Assembly: GCA_041395905.1 (NCBI GenBank)
Contig: JAWKZP010000014.1
Location: forward strand, 62,001 to 126,000
DNA length: 64,000 bases
From: UBA7803 sp041395905
GTDB lineage: Bacteria > Pseudomonadota > Gammaproteobacteria > Pseudomonadales > Azotimanducaceae
Direction: 5' to 3'
Numbering within the stretch: position 1 is the first letter of the stretch; each line of letters starts with the position of its first letter. The notes under the pieces were generated by a model. It had not been told where the DNA came from. It searched no databases and saw only the letters and a program-made list of their open reading frames with translations. The translations under genes and the position numbers were made by a program. Shown here in pieces: positions 1 through 8,522 of the stretch.

Positions 1-39
1 AGTACACTGTGCCGGACCATGGCTGTAAAGGGGCTGGCG

Positions 40-606
40 ATGTACGGATTCGAATGGCTGATCGTGTGCGCGGTCCTCGGCCTGGTTGTGGGCGCGAGCC
101 TGGGGTTGCTGGTAGCGCGCCGCTCCGATCGGCCTACCGCCCGGTCACGCAAGCTCGAAGCCGAGCTCGCGGCGGCGCGCGAGGAGCACTCGCGCTACAA
201 GCAGAGCGTGGTAGACCAGTTCAGCGAAACCGCGCGCAGATTCAAGACCCTCAACGAATCCTACGGCGCCCTGCACCGCCAGCTGGCGGAAAGCGCCAGC
301 ATGCTCTGCGGCAACGCCGCGGGGCCTCTGCTGGAGGCCCCGGAACGAACGGCGCAGGCCCCGCTGGAGGACCAGTCGGCGACTGCTTCCGGGACCGCAA
401 CCGCTTCCGACACGGCAGCCACAGAAGGTGCTACCACCCAGGGCGCGCAGCCGGAAGCGGCGTCGACCGAGGAATCGTCCACCGCGGGCCTGTCCACCGA
501 AGCGCGCAACACGGACGACGAGATCGTGCTGCAGGAACCGCAGCCCGAAGCAACCGCGCCGGCAGAGCCGGCGGCCGAGCGCAGCGAGCGCAAAGCCGCG
601 GGCTGA
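40..606 (+). CDS. YhcB/ZapG-like (DUF1043) membrane-anchored protein
   Basis: About 188 residues. One N-terminal membrane segment (residues about 5-26, ending in ARRS) is followed by a charged, probably coiled-coil stretch (about 35-85) and then a low-complexity tail rich in Ala, Thr, Glu and Pro. This is the plan of the gammaproteobacterial YhcB/ZapG family, an inner-membrane protein tied to cell division and envelope growth. The family match is by architecture plus the SxxxRRF-type segment in the coil; the tail is not conserved. The ATG at 40 is preferred over the one at 19 because AAAGGGG lies 7 bases before it. It converges on the SDR gene with a 14-base gap. Confidence 0.65.
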   Translation: MYGFEWLIVCAVLGLVVGASLGLLVARRSDRPTARSRKLEAELAAAREEHSRYKQSVVDQFSETARRFKTLNESYGALHRQLAESASMLCGNAAGPLLEAPERTAQAPLEDQSATASGTATASDTAATEGATTQGAQPEAASTEESSTAGLSTEARNTDDEIVLQEPQPEATAPAEPAAERSERKAAG

Positions 607-620
607 CCGTCACCGGCGCG

Positions 621-1403
621 TCAGGCCGACAGGCCGGCGTCGATCACCAGTTCGGTGCCGGTGATGTAGCTCGAATCGTCGCTGGCAAGAAACAGCACGC
701 CGTTGGCGATGTCGCGCGGCTTGCCGGCGACGCCGGTGGGCACCGACATCTGCGCCATGCCGGCCACGTCGATCTCATTGGCTCCCGGTTGCAGCGACCC
801 CGGCGCCACTTTGGTCCAGATGGGCGTGTCGATCACGCCCGGGTGCACCGAGTTGACGCGGATGTTCCAGCGCTCCTGGGCACATTCCAGCGCCACACCC
901 TTGGTGAGCAGACGCACGCCGCCCTTGGTTGCGTTGTAGGCCGCGAGCCGCGCGCTGCCCTTCAGGCCGGCCACCGAAGACATGTTGATGATGGAGCCGC
1001 CACCACCCTCGCGCATCAGCGGAATGCCGTGTTTGATGCCGAGAAACACTCCGTCGAGATTGATCGCCTGCTGGCGCTGCCAGTCCGCCAGGGTCATGTC
1101 GACGATGCTGCCGCCGATGCCGATGCCGGCGTTGTTGACGAGCACGTCGAGCCGACCGAAACGCTTGCGGACCGCATCCATCACGTCGATCCACGCCTGC
1201 TCGCTGGTCACGTCGTGATGTAGAAACATGCCCGTGCCACCGGCAGCTTCGATGGCGGCGACCGTCTCGGCGCCCATCGCGTCCTGAACGTCGGTAACCA
1301 CCACGCGCGCGCCTTCCTCGGCCAGGCGCAGGGCGCAACCCCGGCCGATGCCGGACGCGCCTCCCGTCACCAGCGCTACCTTGCCCTCTACTCGACCTGT
1401 CAT
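621..1403 (-). CDS. SDR family NAD(P)-dependent oxidoreductase
   Basis: A 260-residue classical short-chain dehydrogenase/reductase. It has the cofactor-binding TGGASGIG at 13-20, an Asp after strand 2 (VVVTDVQD, about 38) that favours NAD over NADP, NNAG at 90-93, the catalytic Ser at about 142-143, and Tyr156 and Lys160 in YNATK. The C-terminus (SSYITGTELVIDAGLSA) is typical of the cyclopentanol/3-hydroxyacyl dehydrogenase branch. The start is firm: GGAGGGAGC stands directly before the ATG. It is probably a cytoplasmic alcohol or steroid/hydroxyacid dehydrogenase; the substrate cannot be told from sequence. No operon partner is evident. Confidence 0.9.
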   Translation of the reverse strand: MTGRVEGKVALVTGGASGIGRGCALRLAEEGARVVVTDVQDAMGAETVAAIEAAGGTGMFLHHDVTSEQAWIDVMDAVRKRFGRLDVLVNNAGIGIGGSIVDMTLADWQRQQAINLDGVFLGIKHGIPLMREGGGGSIINMSSVAGLKGSARLAAYNATKGGVRLLTKGVALECAQERWNIRVNSVHPGVIDTPIWTKVAPGSLQPGANEIDVAGMAQMSVPTGVAGKPRDIANGVLFLASDDSSYITGTELVIDAGLSA

Positions 1404-1471
1404 GCTCCCTCCATTACCAAGCGGAAGCGCAAGACTAGCTCAGCCGCACCAGCGTGTCCCCATCGGACGCG

Positions 1472-3709
1472 TCAGGCAGAGCGCTCCACCTCGCCGAACG
1501 GCCGCAGCACGCTGCGGTAGTAGGCTTTGATGTCGGTGATCGGATCGGTGACGAGCTTGATGAACCACACCATGGAATTGTTGAACCCGTGGCGGCGGAC
1601 CAGCAGCAGCACCCGACCCAGAATCACCAGCCCCGTGAACGCGAACCACTGCAGACCCACGGTCGCCGCAACGTCCATTGCCGCGCTGCCTTCCGCGGCC
1701 CAAAGCCAGTTTCCCAGAGGAATCAGCGCGTAGCCGGCCACGATGAAGGTCTTGCTCCGGGTGTCGAAGCCCAGCAGCAGCTGCTCCTTGTCATGGCAGG
1801 GCGGCTCGATTAGCGCGTGGCCCGCCTGGCGCAGAAACAGCGAAACCACGCCCATCCACACCGCCAGCGGCAGGTTGACGAACAGCAGCACGTAGCAGAC
1901 CAGGAACACGCTGGAGCTGACCAGGTGCAGAAACTGATTGGTGGGATGACTGTGCGACGCGACATGATCGTCATGCTTGCGGCGCATTACTTCGGTGTAG
2001 AAAGCTGCAATGGGTCGGGGAAGTCTGATCACGCTGGCCACCATCTCCTTGATGAGTCGGGAACGAATTCGTTTGTCTTGATCGGGTTCCTCGGTTTCAG
2101 AGAGCCACCATCGGTCGGTGCGCATGCGGCGCGCCGCCTCCAGGATCATGAGGCGCAGCTCATCGAACTGCTGCTGCTGGAAGTCCATGCTGAACAGACA
2201 GCGACCCGTACCTACCCAGCTCATGTTCAGACCCTGGACGCGCAGGTAGTACTGCAGGAGCCAGTTGAAACGGCTGGGCCGGGTGAACGTCACCGTCCAG
2301 ATAGATCCGAGATTCACCACCTTCAGCGGCAACGCCTCTGCAGCCAGATCACGGTTGGTGTCGGCCACCCACTGCTCACAGGCGGCCAGCGACGCCGTGT
2401 ACTCAGCGCGCGCCTCGGCGCTCGTCACCCACTCGAGAAACTCGCGCATGGCGCCCATGGCCTGCGGGTAGGCCGAGAACGTGCCGACCACATAGGCGAT
2501 CCGCATCGGGTGATCCGGATCGAACCGGCGCATCAGCGCCCGCGAACCGCACACCACCCCGATCGGCAGGCCGGCCGCCAGGGTCTTGCCGTACACAACC
2601 ATGTCGGCCTTCACGCCGAAATATTCCTGCGCACCGCCCGGCGCAAGACGGAAACCGCTGTAGACCTCGTCGAAGATCAGCGGCACGCCGCTGGCCGTGC
2701 AGACTTCACGCAGCGCTTCCAGCCACTGACGGTAGCCGCCGCCGACGTCCTGAGTGCGGCGTGCCTCGCTTGCGAGCAGCACCGCATCGTTAGGCGGTGG
2801 CGAGTTGGGGTGGAACGACTGCACCGGATTCACCAGTACGGCGGCGATTTCTCCCGCGCGATGCCGGATCACGTCGAGGGCACCGCGCTTCATCTCCGAA
2901 AGGGTCAGCACATCACCAATGCTGCGCTCGCTGCCGATGCCGGGCTGCACGCCGTCCCACCAGCCGTGATAGGCACCCGAAAAGCAGACGATCTTCTGGC
3001 GTCGCGTGTTGAATCGCGCCAGTCGCACGGCAGCCATCACCGCCTCGGTGCCGCTGCAGTGAAACGACACTTCCTCCTGGCCGGAGATTGCTTTGAGACT
3101 GTCGATGTTTTCCGCAACAACCGGGTGCACGGGCCCGAGCACCGGCCCCAGGTCTCGCACCCGTTGCCAGCCTGCATCGAGCCACTGCTTGTAGCGGTCG
3201 TAGCCGACGACATTGACGCCGTAGGAGCCGCTCACGTCGAGTGCCGCATTACCATCCAGATCGTAGAGGTATGGCCCCTCCGTACGCACACCGACGCTGG
3301 CGACATTGAACCGTTCACGCATCAGCCGTGCAAAAGGAAACGGCACGCGGTTGGCATCGGCAAAACGTAGATCCGACATGCCGTCGCGCAGACGATCGCC
3401 AAAACGCGCCGAGTCCGGGCTGTGCGAGGCCAGCTCCCGACGCAACGCTTCCAGAGCCTGGCGGCGCGGTTCGACCCAGCGCTCGCTGGCGCCGTCAGCA
3501 CGCAGAAACTCCTCCTCGGAAAGATCGCGGCTGCCAACGAGGTGCGACAGCACCCTGGAAACGGCAGGCGTTGGCGCGAATCCCGGCAACGTGATGGCCC
3601 AGCGCCAGAGTCTGGGCAGAAGGATCGCCGCCAGGATGGCCCCCGCGACGATCTGCCAGCCCCAGCCGGCCGTCAGCGCGAAGGCATCAGTAAGGTCGAT
3701 ATCGAGCAT
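1472..3709 (-). CDS. membrane-anchored class III aminotransferase fused to Mpo1-like (DUF962-type) domain
   Basis: About 745 residues in three parts. First is a hydrophobic anchor (about 19-35). Second is a PLP fold type I domain (about 130-530) like glutamate-1-semialdehyde aminomutase: CSGTEA (218-223), AYHGWWDG, FDEV with Asp347, and YGKTLAAGLP with the PLP lysine about 375. Third is a multi-pass domain (about 585-710) with HSHPTNQFLH (586-595) and GHALIEPPCH (630-639), the His pattern of the Mpo1/DUF962 family, whose yeast member is an Fe-dependent dioxygenase of 2-hydroxy fatty acids. The ATG at 3709 has GGAG 9 bases upstream; the ATG at 3724 has none. A lipid or long-chain amino-ketone role is my inference. 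The fusion is unusual. Confidence 0.8.
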   Translation of the reverse strand: MLDIDLTDAFALTAGWGWQIVAGAILAAILLPRLWRWAITLPGFAPTPAVSRVLSHLVGSRDLSEEEFLRADGASERWVEPRRQALEALRRELASHSPDSARFGDRLRDGMSDLRFADANRVPFPFARLMRERFNVASVGVRTEGPYLYDLDGNAALDVSGSYGVNVVGYDRYKQWLDAGWQRVRDLGPVLGPVHPVVAENIDSLKAISGQEEVSFHCSGTEAVMAAVRLARFNTRRQKIVCFSGAYHGWWDGVQPGIGSERSIGDVLTLSEMKRGALDVIRHRAGEIAAVLVNPVQSFHPNSPPPNDAVLLASEARRTQDVGGGYRQWLEALREVCTASGVPLIFDEVYSGFRLAPGGAQEYFGVKADMVVYGKTLAAGLPIGVVCGSRALMRRFDPDHPMRIAYVVGTFSAYPQAMGAMREFLEWVTSAEARAEYTASLAACEQWVADTNRDLAAEALPLKVVNLGSIWTVTFTRPSRFNWLLQYYLRVQGLNMSWVGTGRCLFSMDFQQQQFDELRLMILEAARRMRTDRWWLSETEEPDQDKRIRSRLIKEMVASVIRLPRPIAAFYTEVMRRKHDDHVASHSHPTNQFLHLVSSSVFLVCYVLLFVNLPLAVWMGVVSLFLRQAGHALIEPPCHDKEQLLLGFDTRSKTFIVAGYALIPLGNWLWAAEGSAAMDVAATVGLQWFAFTGLVILGRVLLLVRRHGFNNSMVWFIKLVTDPITDIKAYYRSVLRPFGEVERSA

Positions 3710-3825
3710 TGCGTGGTTCTCCATGCTGCGGGGCAGCCACCGCCGGTGTCGCCCCGTTGCGCGTGAACGATGGATGAACGGTGCTACGTTCTGATGAACG
3801 GATGGGCCGCGTCAGTCATGCATTC

Positions 3826-4800
3826 TTAACAGGGGCTTTCCCGGACGGTTGCTTCGAAGTAGCTCACTGCATGGCGGTCGAGCGCCGACCGCAGGCGAAA
3901 GTCCTCGATGAACGCACAATGACCACCGTGCGGCGTGAGGCGCACCAGGTCGTGACGATGTCGTGCCAGGCGCCGCAAACCGGCAACGGGCACGACCGGG
4001 TCGTCTTCCGCAGCCAAGATCCGCAGGGGCACATCGAGCACGTCGAGGTGCGACGGCTCGACGGTCTGCGCTTTGAAGTACTCGCGGCTGCTCACATAGG
4101 GTGTGTACCGCGCGACGAAGTAGTCGGTGAGCGATCCTGCCAGTGAAAGCCGCGATGCGGGCTCAAAGTCATAGAGGTGGGGGAACGCCGCCTGCTTCTC
4201 GGCCAGCGCGCGGCGCCACTTGCGCATGAAGTAAGCTCTGTAGCCCGCCCAGCCGCGATCGAGGTGCTCGATCACCTGTCCGGGATCGATGACCGGGCAG
4301 ACCACCAGCGCCGACCGTATCGATGCCGGCCAGCCGCCTTGAGCCAGGGCGCGAATCAGCAGGTTGCCACCCAGCGAGTAGCCCATCAGCCCTGCCCCAT
4401 TCGACCCGTAGCGGGTGACCAGCCAACGGATGCCGTCCGCAACCTCGTCAACGCGGCCACCGTGAAAGATTGCCTCGTTGAGCGCGGCGGTACCGTCGTG
4501 GTCGCGCAGCAGCAGCCGGGCAACGGCGAAACCGGCAGCATGCAAGGCCGTGGTCGACCCGCGCAGATACGGCGAGTCCGCGCGGCCGAACCAGCCGTGC
4601 ATCAGAACGACCAGCGGCGCGCCCTCAGCACCGCGATTGATCACCGCGTGCAGGCGCACGCCATCGCGGCACGGTACCTCCACGCGCTCCGCAGCGGACG
4701 TCAGAGCGCTGCCAACGCCGTCGAACTGGCGCGCAAGGCGACTCGACAGCAGTGTCTGCAGATGGGGTGAGCGGATCAGCGGATGCGGCTCGAAGTCCAT
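3826..4800 (-). CDS. YheT-like alpha/beta hydrolase
   Basis: About 324 residues. The N-terminal HPLIRSPHLQTL segment is characteristic of the YheT/EMB8 hydrolase family. The HGWFG oxyanion region is at 69-73 and the nucleophile elbow GYSLGG puts Ser at 142. An acidic residue in AAEDDPVVP and a His in PHGGHCAF complete the triad near the C-terminus. The family is found next to or within envelope and lipid contexts, and its substrates remain poorly defined. The ATG at 4800 is chosen because the only longer start is a TTG at 4821. It is transcribed away from the FtsX-type genes with a short gap and no overlap. Confidence 0.85.
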   Translation of the reverse strand: MDFEPHPLIRSPHLQTLLSSRLARQFDGVGSALTSAAERVEVPCRDGVRLHAVINRGAEGAPLVVLMHGWFGRADSPYLRGSTTALHAAGFAVARLLLRDHDGTAALNEAIFHGGRVDEVADGIRWLVTRYGSNGAGLMGYSLGGNLLIRALAQGGWPASIRSALVVCPVIDPGQVIEHLDRGWAGYRAYFMRKWRRALAEKQAAFPHLYDFEPASRLSLAGSLTDYFVARYTPYVSSREYFKAQTVEPSHLDVLDVPLRILAAEDDPVVPVAGLRRLARHRHDLVRLTPHGGHCAFIEDFRLRSALDRHAVSYFEATVRESPC

Positions 4801-4872
4801 GACGCAATCGTCACAGAACAATGTGACGGTTCCGCGATGGCGGCCGCGCCGTCGGCAGGCGCGCCGACCGGC

Positions 4873-6036
4873 TCAGCCAGCTCGGAAGGCGTCGGTCAGG
4901 GGCAGGCGCGCCGCACGCAGCGCCGGCAGCAGGCCCGCGACAAACCCGAGCAGCAGCGCCCAGCCGAGACCCACGAGTACCAGTGAAGGCGTGACCCGGA
5001 AAGAGAACGCCACCTGGGTGGACGAGGCGCCGTTGTAGGTAGCGGTGGCATAACCATCGAGCAGCAGGTAGACGAGGCCGGCCGCGACCAGGGCGCCTGC
5101 CGCCGCCAGCAGCATGACCTCGAGCATGACCGACACCACGACGCTGGTCGCGCTGAAGCCCATGGCCCGCAAGGTCGCGATCTCGCGCGTACGCCGGGAC
5201 ACGGCCACGTACATGGTATTCAGCGCGGCGAGTACCGAGCCAACCGCCATGATGCCGGCGACGAAGTACGCAAACGTGTCGATCAGCGCTGCGCGGTTAC
5301 GGGTCTGCTCACGAAAGAATTCCGTCTCGGGTATCACCGCGAGCCCGAGGCGCGGATCGCTGCGAACGCGCTCTGAAACTTCCGTCAGAGACACGCCCGG
5401 TGCCAGGCGTACGCGCACGACACTGACCCCACCGCTACGCCGGTACACGTCCTGCCCGACGCTCCGGTCGAGCCAGATCTCGGACTCGACGGCCGATCCT
5501 CCGGCCACGAAATGCCCAACCACGGTCCAGGTGGTGGTGCGCGCCTCGACGTGGTCACCAAGATCTAGGCCCTGATAGCGATCCGCCGCGCGCACGCCAA
5601 CGATCACCTCGCTGGTACCCGGACGGAATGCACGCCCGCGTACGATCCGCACCTCATCGCGCAGATCGAACGCCGGCGCAGTGACACCCCTGCCCGGCAC
5701 GTCGACCTCCATGTCGGTGCCACGCTCATTGAGAACGATGGCGACGACGATCTCGCCGCTGGTCACGGCCAGTCCCGGGTCGGACTCGATGATGCCGAGC
5801 TGTTCGTTGGTCACCCAACCGCTCATCTCGTTGTTGCTGTCGCCACGCACGATCAGCAGCCGATCGGCATGCGCCGCCTCCACGAGCGACGTGCGGAAAC
5901 CGTTGGACATCGCCAGCAATCCCAGCAGCACGGCGACGACCCCGCCGATGCCTACCACGATGACCAGGCTGGCGCCGCGCCGGGAAGGCAGGCTCGATAG
6001 ATTCAGCGCCGCGACGGCAACGACTTGCCGCAGCAC
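4873..6036 (-). CDS. FtsX-like ABC transporter permease (second of a pair)
   Basis: About 387 residues: a membrane segment near 19-45, a periplasmic core (about 50-240) of MacB type, then three membrane helices in the FtsX/MacB permease domain (about 260-385, with SRRTREIATLRAMGFS as the cytoplasmic coupling segment). The GTG start at 6036 lies one base after the TGA of the preceding gene (TGAGGTG), which suggests coupled translation; the frame is open to 6087 but homologous proteins start near LRQVV. With the gene at 6038-7201 it would form a permease heterodimer for lipid, lipoprotein or drug export. No ATPase lies beside it. Confidence 0.85.
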   Translation of the reverse strand: MLRQVVAVAALNLSSLPSRRGASLVIVVGIGGVVAVLLGLLAMSNGFRTSLVEAAHADRLLIVRGDSNNEMSGWVTNEQLGIIESDPGLAVTSGEIVVAIVLNERGTDMEVDVPGRGVTAPAFDLRDEVRIVRGRAFRPGTSEVIVGVRAADRYQGLDLGDHVEARTTTWTVVGHFVAGGSAVESEIWLDRSVGQDVYRRSGGVSVVRVRLAPGVSLTEVSERVRSDPRLGLAVIPETEFFREQTRNRAALIDTFAYFVAGIMAVGSVLAALNTMYVAVSRRTREIATLRAMGFSATSVVVSVMLEVMLLAAAGALVAAGLVYLLLDGYATATYNGASSTQVAFSFRVTPSLVLVGLGWALLLGFVAGLLPALRAARLPLTDAFRAG

Positions 6037-6037
6037 C

Positions 6038-7201
6038 TCAGTGCGCCTCGCGCAGGGCATCGACGATGGTGAGACGCCAGGCAGCACGCGCGGATGGCAG
6101 CGCGATGCCGGTTCCGATGATCACCGCGATCGTCAGCGCCTGCGCCGCGTCCTGCCAGCGCAGCTGAAAGCCGCCGAGCACGTCCGCCAGACGCGACTCG
6201 AGCAGCGGCGCGACCAGCAGCGCAAGCCCGATGCCGAGCGCGGCACCGAGCAGGCACAGCAGCACGGATTCTCCCAGCACCAGACGCGCCACGTAGCCGT
6301 CGTCGAAGCCCAGCGTCTTCAACACGGCGAGCTCCGGCACGCGTTCCCGGAACGAGAGCGCCGTGACGTTGCCCGTCAGCAGGACGATGGTGAAGAACAC
6401 GGCCACGAGTATCAGCGTGGTGATCGCGCCCATGTCTCCCAGCTGCCGGGCGAACTGTCTGAGATAGTCATCTTCGGTTCGTGACCTGGTGGGGTCGGAC
6501 GAGTTGCGGAACTGGCCGTCGATGGCGTTCGCCACCGCCTTCGGATCGGCGCCGTCCTCGAGCCGAGCCACCATCCAGTAGGCCTGGTCCTTGGCCCAGA
6601 ACGCCACGCTCTCGTTGAAGTAGTCGTAGCGGATCAGCAGAGCCGGCTGCAGACGGCTGCCCGGCTGCAGGCTGTAGGTACCGGCGAGCTCGAACTCCCA
6701 GCCCCAGCCGCCGTCTTCGGTGGGCGTGATGTCGGCGATGATGGGCACGCGCTCGCCGGGCTGCCAGCCGAACTCGTCAGCGATGGAGCGCGCGACCACG
6801 ACCGCCCGTCGCGACGAGCGGAAGCGTTCCAGCACCGCGGCGTCCACCTGCACCTCGGGGAACACGTCGAAGTACTGATCCGGATCCACCACCAGCTTGG
6901 CGAAGGCGTTCTGCGGCTGCTGGTAGTAGCCGCCAAACCAGACCACGGGCGTGATGCTGCGCACGCCGGACAGGCGATCAATGGTGCCGGCGTAGGCAAT
7001 CGGCAGATTGTCGGTCATGGAGAAGCGCGCATCGATGTACAGACGCTGCGCCCCCTGAGGCGCGACGCCGCCCGCGAATGCCGCAGCAATGCCGCGCAGC
7101 AGCATGAACAGCAGGAAGGCGATCACCAGCGTCGCCACCGTCAACAGTGACCGCGCGGGCTTGCGGCGCAGATTGATCGCCAGCAGCGACAATCTGGTCA
7201 C
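6038..7201 (-). CDS. FtsX-like ABC transporter permease (first of a pair)
   Basis: 387 residues with the same plan as its neighbour: N-terminal helix (about 18-42) after LRRKPARS, a periplasmic MacB-like core, and three C-terminal helices (about 265-380) with RERVPELAVLKTLGFD as the coupling segment before helix 2. It starts at a GTG 6 bases after the metY stop, so the three genes are probably one transcript (metY, permease, permease). It acts in the inner membrane. The partner ATP-binding subunit that such MacB/LolCE-like permeases need is not encoded within several kilobases on either side. Confidence 0.85.
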   Translation of the reverse strand: MTRLSLLAINLRRKPARSLLTVATLVIAFLLFMLLRGIAAAFAGGVAPQGAQRLYIDARFSMTDNLPIAYAGTIDRLSGVRSITPVVWFGGYYQQPQNAFAKLVVDPDQYFDVFPEVQVDAAVLERFRSSRRAVVVARSIADEFGWQPGERVPIIADITPTEDGGWGWEFELAGTYSLQPGSRLQPALLIRYDYFNESVAFWAKDQAYWMVARLEDGADPKAVANAIDGQFRNSSDPTRSRTEDDYLRQFARQLGDMGAITTLILVAVFFTIVLLTGNVTALSFRERVPELAVLKTLGFDDGYVARLVLGESVLLCLLGAALGIGLALLVAPLLESRLADVLGGFQLRWQDAAQALTIAVIIGTGIALPSARAAWRLTIVDALREAH

Positions 7202-7207
7202 GGGTCG

Positions 7208-8482
7208 TCAACCGCTGGCGGCGAGCGCCTGGTCGAGGTCCTCCAGAATGTCTTCTATGGCCTCGATGCCCACGGAAAGGCGGATGGCCTCCGGGGTTAC
7301 GCCGACCCGCTTCTGCTCGGCCTCCGTGAGCTGCCGATGCGTCGTCGAGGCCGGATGGCACGCCAGAGACTTGGCGTCCCCAATGTTCACCAGGCGCTTG
7401 AACAGCTTGAGCGCGTCGTAGAACTTCACCCCGGCGTCGAAGCCGCCCTTGACGCCGAACGTGAGAATGCTGGACGCACGTCCGCCCAAGTATTTCTTCG
7501 CCAGCCCGTTGTAACGGTCGCCCGGCAACCCGGCGAAGCTCACCCACTCCACCCGGGCGTGATCACGCAGATGCTCCGCCACCGCCTGAGCATTGGCGCA
7601 GTGGCGTTCCATGCGCAGCGGCAGGGTCTCGATGCCCTGCAGCAGCAGAAAGGCGTTGAACGGCGACAGCGCCGAGCCGGTGTTGCGCAGCGGCACGGTT
7701 CTGGCGCGGGCGATGTAGGCGGCCGGGCCCATCGCCTCGGTGTACACGACGCCGTGGTAGGAAGGTTCAGGGGCGTTGATCGCCGCGTAGCGGCCGGCGT
7801 GCTCGGTCCACGGAAATTTGCCGGAATCGACGATGATGCCGCCGAGCGAGGTGCCGTGGCCGCCCATGTACTTGGTCAGCGAGTGCACCACGATGTCGAC
7901 GCCGTGCTCAACCGGCTTGAGCAGCACCGGCGTCGCCACGGTATTGTCGGCGATGGACACGACGCCGTGGCTGCGCGCCATCTGCGCTACGGCCGCCACG
8001 TCGACGATGTTGCCGGCGGGATTGCCGATGGTCTCGAAGAAAACGGCCTTGGTGCGCCCGTCGATCAGCTTCTCGAGCGCAGCCGGGCTGTCGTCCTCGG
8101 CGAACCGCACCTCGATGCCCTGCTTCGGCAGCATGTGCGCGAACAGCGTGTAGGTCCCGCCGTAGAGCTGCGGCACCGTCACGATGTTGTCGCCGGCTTC
8201 CGCGAGATTGAGGATCGCGTAGTTGATCGCGGCGCTGCCGGCGGAAACCGCCAGCGCCCCGATGCCCTGCTCCAGCGCCGCAACGCGCTGCTCGAGCACG
8301 TCGCAGGTCGGGTTCATGATGCGCGAGTAGATGTTTCCCGGCACCGCCAGGTTGAACAGGTCCGCACCGTGCTGGGCGTTGTCGAACTCGTAGGCAACCG
8401 TCTGATAGATGGGTGCCGCCACAGCGTGGGTCGTGGGCTCGGTCTGGTAGCCCGCGTGCACGGCCAGCGTTGCGTCTTTCAT
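7208..8482 (-). CDS. metY: O-acetylhomoserine aminocarboxypropyltransferase (sulfhydrylase)
   Basis: A 424-residue Cys/Met-metabolism PLP enzyme. MetY makes homocysteine from O-acetylhomoserine and sulfide. Diagnostic segments are the N-terminal TLAVHAGYQ, YSRIMNPT (52-59), and the PLP lysine about 204 in HSLTKYMGGHG. The length (about 425) and the long insert after the PLP lysine fit the O-acetylhomoserine branch better than cystathionine synthases (about 380-400). It is the first gene of a short minus-strand cluster with two FtsX permeases, an association I cannot explain functionally. Confidence 0.93.
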   Translation of the reverse strand: MKDATLAVHAGYQTEPTTHAVAAPIYQTVAYEFDNAQHGADLFNLAVPGNIYSRIMNPTCDVLEQRVAALEQGIGALAVSAGSAAINYAILNLAEAGDNIVTVPQLYGGTYTLFAHMLPKQGIEVRFAEDDSPAALEKLIDGRTKAVFFETIGNPAGNIVDVAAVAQMARSHGVVSIADNTVATPVLLKPVEHGVDIVVHSLTKYMGGHGTSLGGIIVDSGKFPWTEHAGRYAAINAPEPSYHGVVYTEAMGPAAYIARARTVPLRNTGSALSPFNAFLLLQGIETLPLRMERHCANAQAVAEHLRDHARVEWVSFAGLPGDRYNGLAKKYLGGRASSILTFGVKGGFDAGVKFYDALKLFKRLVNIGDAKSLACHPASTTHRQLTEAEQKRVGVTPEAIRLSVGIEAIEDILEDLDQALAASG

Positions 8483-8522
8483 TGGGCGCTTCCCGTCGGA
8501 GGAGGGCGCCCATTGTGCCTAA

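Noticed and set aside
9..1223. 404-residue plus-strand frame
   Set aside because: It crosses the YhcB-like gene and runs antisense to the SDR; composition is Arg/Gly-rich as expected for shadows in GC-rich DNA.
1817..3370. 517-residue plus-strand frame
   Set aside because: Antisense shadow of the fused aminotransferase, which has a complete set of PLP motifs.
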